Source: Bacteroidales bacterium (GTDB lineage: Bacteria > Bacteroidota > Bacteroidia > Bacteroidales > JALTDM01). Taken from it: DNA of 10,307 bases. Under the pieces are notes generated by a model. It saw nothing but the letters and a program-made list of their open reading frames with translations. It did not search any database and was not told where the DNA came from. Shown in pieces: positions 7,778 to 10,307 of this stretch (the stretch's first letter is position 1; every line of letters begins with the position of its first letter). The stretch covers positions 1-10,307 of the forward strand of contig JALWKH010000379.1 of NCBI GenBank assembly GCA_026996635.1, given 5' to 3'. A program made the translations under genes and the position numbers.

Positions 7778-7801
7778 AGGTTTATAATACAGGCATTTTA
7801 T

Positions 7802-9475
7802 TTATGTAATCTCATACACACTTTTCCACAAATTTGCCGTGTATTCCGATTGCGGATTAAAGTAAATATCGTCAGAAAAACCGGTTTCTTCTATTTTTCC
7901 GTTTCTCATTACGGCTATTCTGTCCGAAAAGTATTTGATGACGGCGATATCGTGTGAGATGAAAATATATGTGAGGTTAAATTCATCTTTGAGGTCGTTC
8001 AGGAGGTTGAGGATTTGTGCTTGCAGGGAAACATCAAGAGCCGAAACCGATTCGTCACAAATGATAAGTTTTGGCTTTACGGCTAGTGAACGGGCAATTA
8101 CTACTCTTTGACGCTGCCCGCCCGACAGCTCGTGCGGGTACCTGTCAAAAAATGATGAAGGCAAGCCGACTTGTTCCATCAATGTTTTTGTTTGGGCAAT
8201 GGTTTCTTTACGCATGTACAGCTTATGCACAATCATCGGTTCCATAATTGTTTCACCGATAGTGAGGCGGGGATTTAGAGAAGAAAACGGGTCTTGGAAA
8301 ATCAATTGCACCTCTTTACGGTATTTTTTCAATTCCTTACCTGAAAAAGTAAGAATGGATTTACCGTTGTAAAGTATATCGCCGCTATCGGGTTCGATAA
8401 GTTTAAGTATTGTGCGACCGAGCGTGGTTTTACCGCTTCCCGACTCACCTACAAGCCCGAGTGTTTCACCTTGATATATGTCCAAGGTAATATCTTTCAG
8501 AACTGTATTGCGCTTGGCTTTTGAGAGGAATGATTCTTTTTCGGGATATGAGACCGTAAGGTTTTTGATGCTTAAAATCTGTGGAGATGAGAGGATACGG
8601 GATTTGTTTATTTCTTTTTCGGGATATTGGGTTTCTTTCCCTTGCAGGTAGTCGGAAACAACCGGCAACCTTTCGGGGCGTGATTTTATTGGCGGGCGGC
8701 AAGCAATAAGTCCTTTTGTGTATGCGGAAGAAGGATTGTGTAGAATTTGGTTTACTGTACCTTCTTCAACTTTTTTGCCTTTGTACATTACCAATAGTTT
8801 GTCCGAAATGTTGGCTAGCACGCCGATGTCGTGGGAAATGAAAATAATCGAAAGGTCGTGTGTTTCTTTCAGTTTCAAAAGCAGGTTTATTATTTTCCGT
8901 TGGACAGTTATATCGATGGCGGTTGTCGGTTCGTCTGCTATGACTATCGAAGGTTGGGCGGCAAGAGCCATTGCTATCATTACCCGCTGCTTTTGTCCGC
9001 CTGATACTTCAAACGGGTAGCTTTTATAAATTCTTTCGGGCTCTGATATACCTACTTCGTTAAATAGTTGCAGTGTTCTTTGTTTGCGGTCTTTCGGTTT
9101 GAGTTCCGGCTTGTGTATTTCAAAGACTTCATCTACTTGTTTGCCGAGTTTAATTCGCGGGTTGAAGGAAGTCATCGGTTCTTGAAAGATGATTGAAATT
9201 TTTCCGCCTCTGATTTTTTTCAGTTCTTTGTTAGTGAGGGCTGCCAAATTTATTATGTCTTTGCCATCGTTAAAGAGGATACGTCCCGATGATATTTCTA
9301 TGGCGGGAGGCAATAGTTTTGTTATGGAAAACGCCGTAAGTGATTTGCCGCTGCCGGATTCGCCCAAAATGCCGAGAATGGTATTTTTTTCAAGGTTTAA
9401 GTTTAGGTTGTCAACCAAAATTCTTTGATCGTCCGTTAATTTTAAGGTAAGGTTATTTATTTCTAGAATGTTCAT
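7802..9475 (-). CDS. Fused double-ATPase of a dipeptide/oligopeptide-type ABC transporter
   Basis: Cytoplasmic ATPase of the DppD-DppF/OppD-OppF family with both nucleotide-binding domains on one 557-residue chain, as in GsiA and YejF. NBD1 (about 1-255) has Walker A GESGSGKS (38-45), Q-loop Q98, signature VSGGQ (157-161), Walker B IVIADEP (177-183) and H215. NBD2 (about 298-550) has Walker A GESGSGKT (343-350), Q-loop Q394, signature LSGGQ (450-454), Walker B LIICDES (470-476) and H508. Every catalytic motif is present in both halves, so both sites should hydrolyse ATP. NBD1 is followed by the NPSSAYTKGL stretch (248-257), which is typical of the oligopeptide subfamily. The permeases and binding protein that should partner it are not in the window, so the substrate is unknown. 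The ATG follows the upstream glycosidase stop by 11 bp on the same strand, suggesting one transcript. No Shine-Dalgarno is seen. Confidence 0.93.
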   Translation of the reverse strand: MNILEINNLTLKLTDDQRILVDNLNLNLEKNTILGILGESGSGKSLTAFSITKLLPPAIEISSGRILFNDGKDIINLAALTNKELKKIRGGKISIIFQEPMTSFNPRIKLGKQVDEVFEIHKPELKPKDRKQRTLQLFNEVGISEPERIYKSYPFEVSGGQKQRVMIAMALAAQPSIVIADEPTTAIDITVQRKIINLLLKLKETHDLSIIFISHDIGVLANISDKLLVMYKGKKVEEGTVNQILHNPSSAYTKGLIACRPPIKSRPERLPVVSDYLQGKETQYPEKEINKSRILSSPQILSIKNLTVSYPEKESFLSKAKRNTVLKDITLDIYQGETLGLVGESGSGKTTLGRTILKLIEPDSGDILYNGKSILTFSGKELKKYRKEVQLIFQDPFSSLNPRLTIGETIMEPMIVHKLYMRKETIAQTKTLMEQVGLPSSFFDRYPHELSGGQRQRVVIARSLAVKPKLIICDESVSALDVSLQAQILNLLNDLKDEFNLTYIFISHDIAVIKYFSDRIAVMRNGKIEETGFSDDIYFNPQSEYTANLWKSVYEIT

Positions 9476-9486
9476 TTCAAAGAGTT

Positions 9487-10307
9487 TTAGTCAAAATAAA
9501 GAAAATAATATGCTTCCACGTTGTCTAGGTATGCTCCGTCAAACCCCGCATCAATAATCTTTTTTATGTAAGAGTCATTGTTTCCGTAAATAATTTCTTG
9601 CCAATCGTCTTTCCAGAATTTAACCCAAATTTCATCTTCGTAACCTTCATAAGGTTTTTTCAGCCAGCGGGGATGATGAAGCCGCCAATCGTCTTGCCAA
9701 TAATATCTGTAATTTTCTGCCGCACCAATGTTTATGTATGAAATTACAAGCCTTTTCCCTCCGTTTGCTTTTGTCTTGAGTTCGGTTATTTCTTTTTTGG
9801 TGAAAGCTACATCATAAAAAAACAAGTCCATAAGAATCAAATCGTAATTTGTTTGCTTTATCGAATCAATGAAAGCTCTTTTTGACGGGAAGTTGTCGTA
9901 ATTAATCAAATACAAATAATTTTTCACTTGATCGAGTTTTGTTATATCGTTTGAGTTTTCTTCAAAAATTGTGTCTGGTATTTGCGAGTAATAATAGTTG
10001 TTTTTGGTTCTGACAAAGCAAACAAAACCTTCGGCGGAGTCTTTTTTATATGCTTCTATAATGTCACTATTGCTGTTAACATATTCCGAAACCAAAACGG
10101 GCTTTTTTACGGCTATTTTTCTTAAAAGATCCAACCTGTAATTATCCGGAGAATATGTGCCATTGTAAAAAAGTTCCTCAATGCCTATTCCGTCTATAGC
10201 ATTGATGTAAGAATTATCCAAACCGTTTTCGTAGTCAAGTTCCTGGAAAGCGAGTTCCGGTCCGTTTTGGGGGATTATAATAAAATCCGGTTTTAAACCC
10301 TTTGCAT
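9487..10307 (-). CDS. GH114/TM1410-like glycoside hydrolase, 5'-truncated by window edge
   Basis: The frame stays open to the window edge, so 272 C-terminal residues are visible and the true start lies outside; the TTG at 10221 is not a credible start. Residue numbers count from the edge. The family is the TIM-barrel group of endo-alpha-1,4-polygalactosaminidase (GH114), often misnamed 'cysteinyl-tRNA synthetase-related'. Recognisable pieces are FIIIPQNGPEL (8-18), AIDGIGIEELFY (36-47), VLVSEYV (70-76), then YLYLIN (130-135), DLILMDLFF (155-163), GGKRLVISYINIGAAENYRYYW (starting at 182), WVKFWKDDWQEIIYG (227-241) and AGFDGAYLDNVEAY (253-266). Candidate catalytic residues by analogy with fungal Ega3 are D261 (YLDN) and E43 (GIEEL). 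The order of the two halves is reversed relative to the usual layout (see findings). It is probably secreted or a lipoprotein, but the signal region is not visible. It precedes the ABC ATPase by 11 bp. Confidence 0.82.
   Translation of the reverse strand, partial: AKGLKPDFIIIPQNGPELAFQELDYENGLDNSYINAIDGIGIEELFYNGTYSPDNYRLDLLRKIAVKKPVLVSEYVNSNSDIIEAYKKDSAEGFVCFVRTKNNYYYSQIPDTIFEENSNDITKLDQVKNYLYLINYDNFPSKRAFIDSIKQTNYDLILMDLFFYDVAFTKKEITELKTKANGGKRLVISYINIGAAENYRYYWQDDWRLHHPRWLKKPYEGYEDEIWVKFWKDDWQEIIYGNNDSYIKKIIDAGFDGAYLDNVEAYYFLYFD

Noticed and set aside
7778..7801. Terminator between the convergent lipoprotein and ABC genes
   Set aside because: I found no stem of useful length in this 24-bp AT-rich gap, and no T-run following a GC-rich arm on either strand.
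8718..9020. 100-codon plus-strand frame opposite the ABC ATPase
   Set aside because: It lies antisense to intact NBD1 motifs (signature and Walker B) and has no recognisable domain.
9487..10221. Complete 244-residue glycosidase starting at TTG 10221
   Set aside because: The frame continues open to the window edge and the upstream codons encode the conserved FIIIPQNG motif, so the gene is longer and truncated by the window.

Overview
The window looks like the chromosome of a member of the Bacteroidota. Pointers are the gene order rplO-secY-map-infA-rpmJ-rpsM-rpsK-rpsD-rpoA-rplQ (no adk between secY and map), AT-rich leaders with almost no Shine-Dalgarno sequences, a TTTG-N19-TAnnTTTG promoter, a cysteine-poor L36, a long acidic/basic tail on L17, and a lipoprotein and glycosidase of types common in that phylum. 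I would not name an order or genus from this evidence.

Region 1 (14-5962, + strand) is the distal part of the S10-spc-alpha ribosomal supercluster, ten genes packed with 1-39 bp gaps. It encodes ribosomal proteins L15, L36, S13, S11, S4 and L17, the translocon channel SecY, methionine aminopeptidase, initiation factor IF-1 and the RNA polymerase alpha subunit. All look intact. The 38-codon rpmJ (2827-2943) is easily missed because of its size. The cluster ends in a strong 13-bp hairpin with a T-run (5984-6020).

Region 2 (6030-7777, + strand) begins only nine bases after the terminator with a good Bacteroidota-type promoter driving one gene. Its product is a 561-residue lipoprotein with a long beta-rich, possibly propeller-like ectodomain and a C-terminal thioredoxin-like domain carrying a CQSC motif. 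Its exact function is unknown.

Region 3 (7802-10307, - strand) converges on region 2. Reading from the right edge, a 5'-truncated gene encodes a GH114/TM1410-like (endo-alpha-1,4-polygalactosaminidase superfamily) barrel whose halves appear in swapped order compared with the usual family layout. Eleven bases later a fused double-ATPase of the oligopeptide/dipeptide ABC family begins, so the two are probably co-transcribed. No permease or binding protein is visible.

There is no gene-free stretch longer than 300 bases; the largest gap is the 129-bp terminator/promoter segment 5963-6091. I saw no tRNA, rRNA, CRISPR array or insertion sequence. Most of the window is conserved core genome. The parts worth a second look are the permuted glycosidase and the thioredoxin-tailed lipoprotein, and I see no convincing wholly new system.
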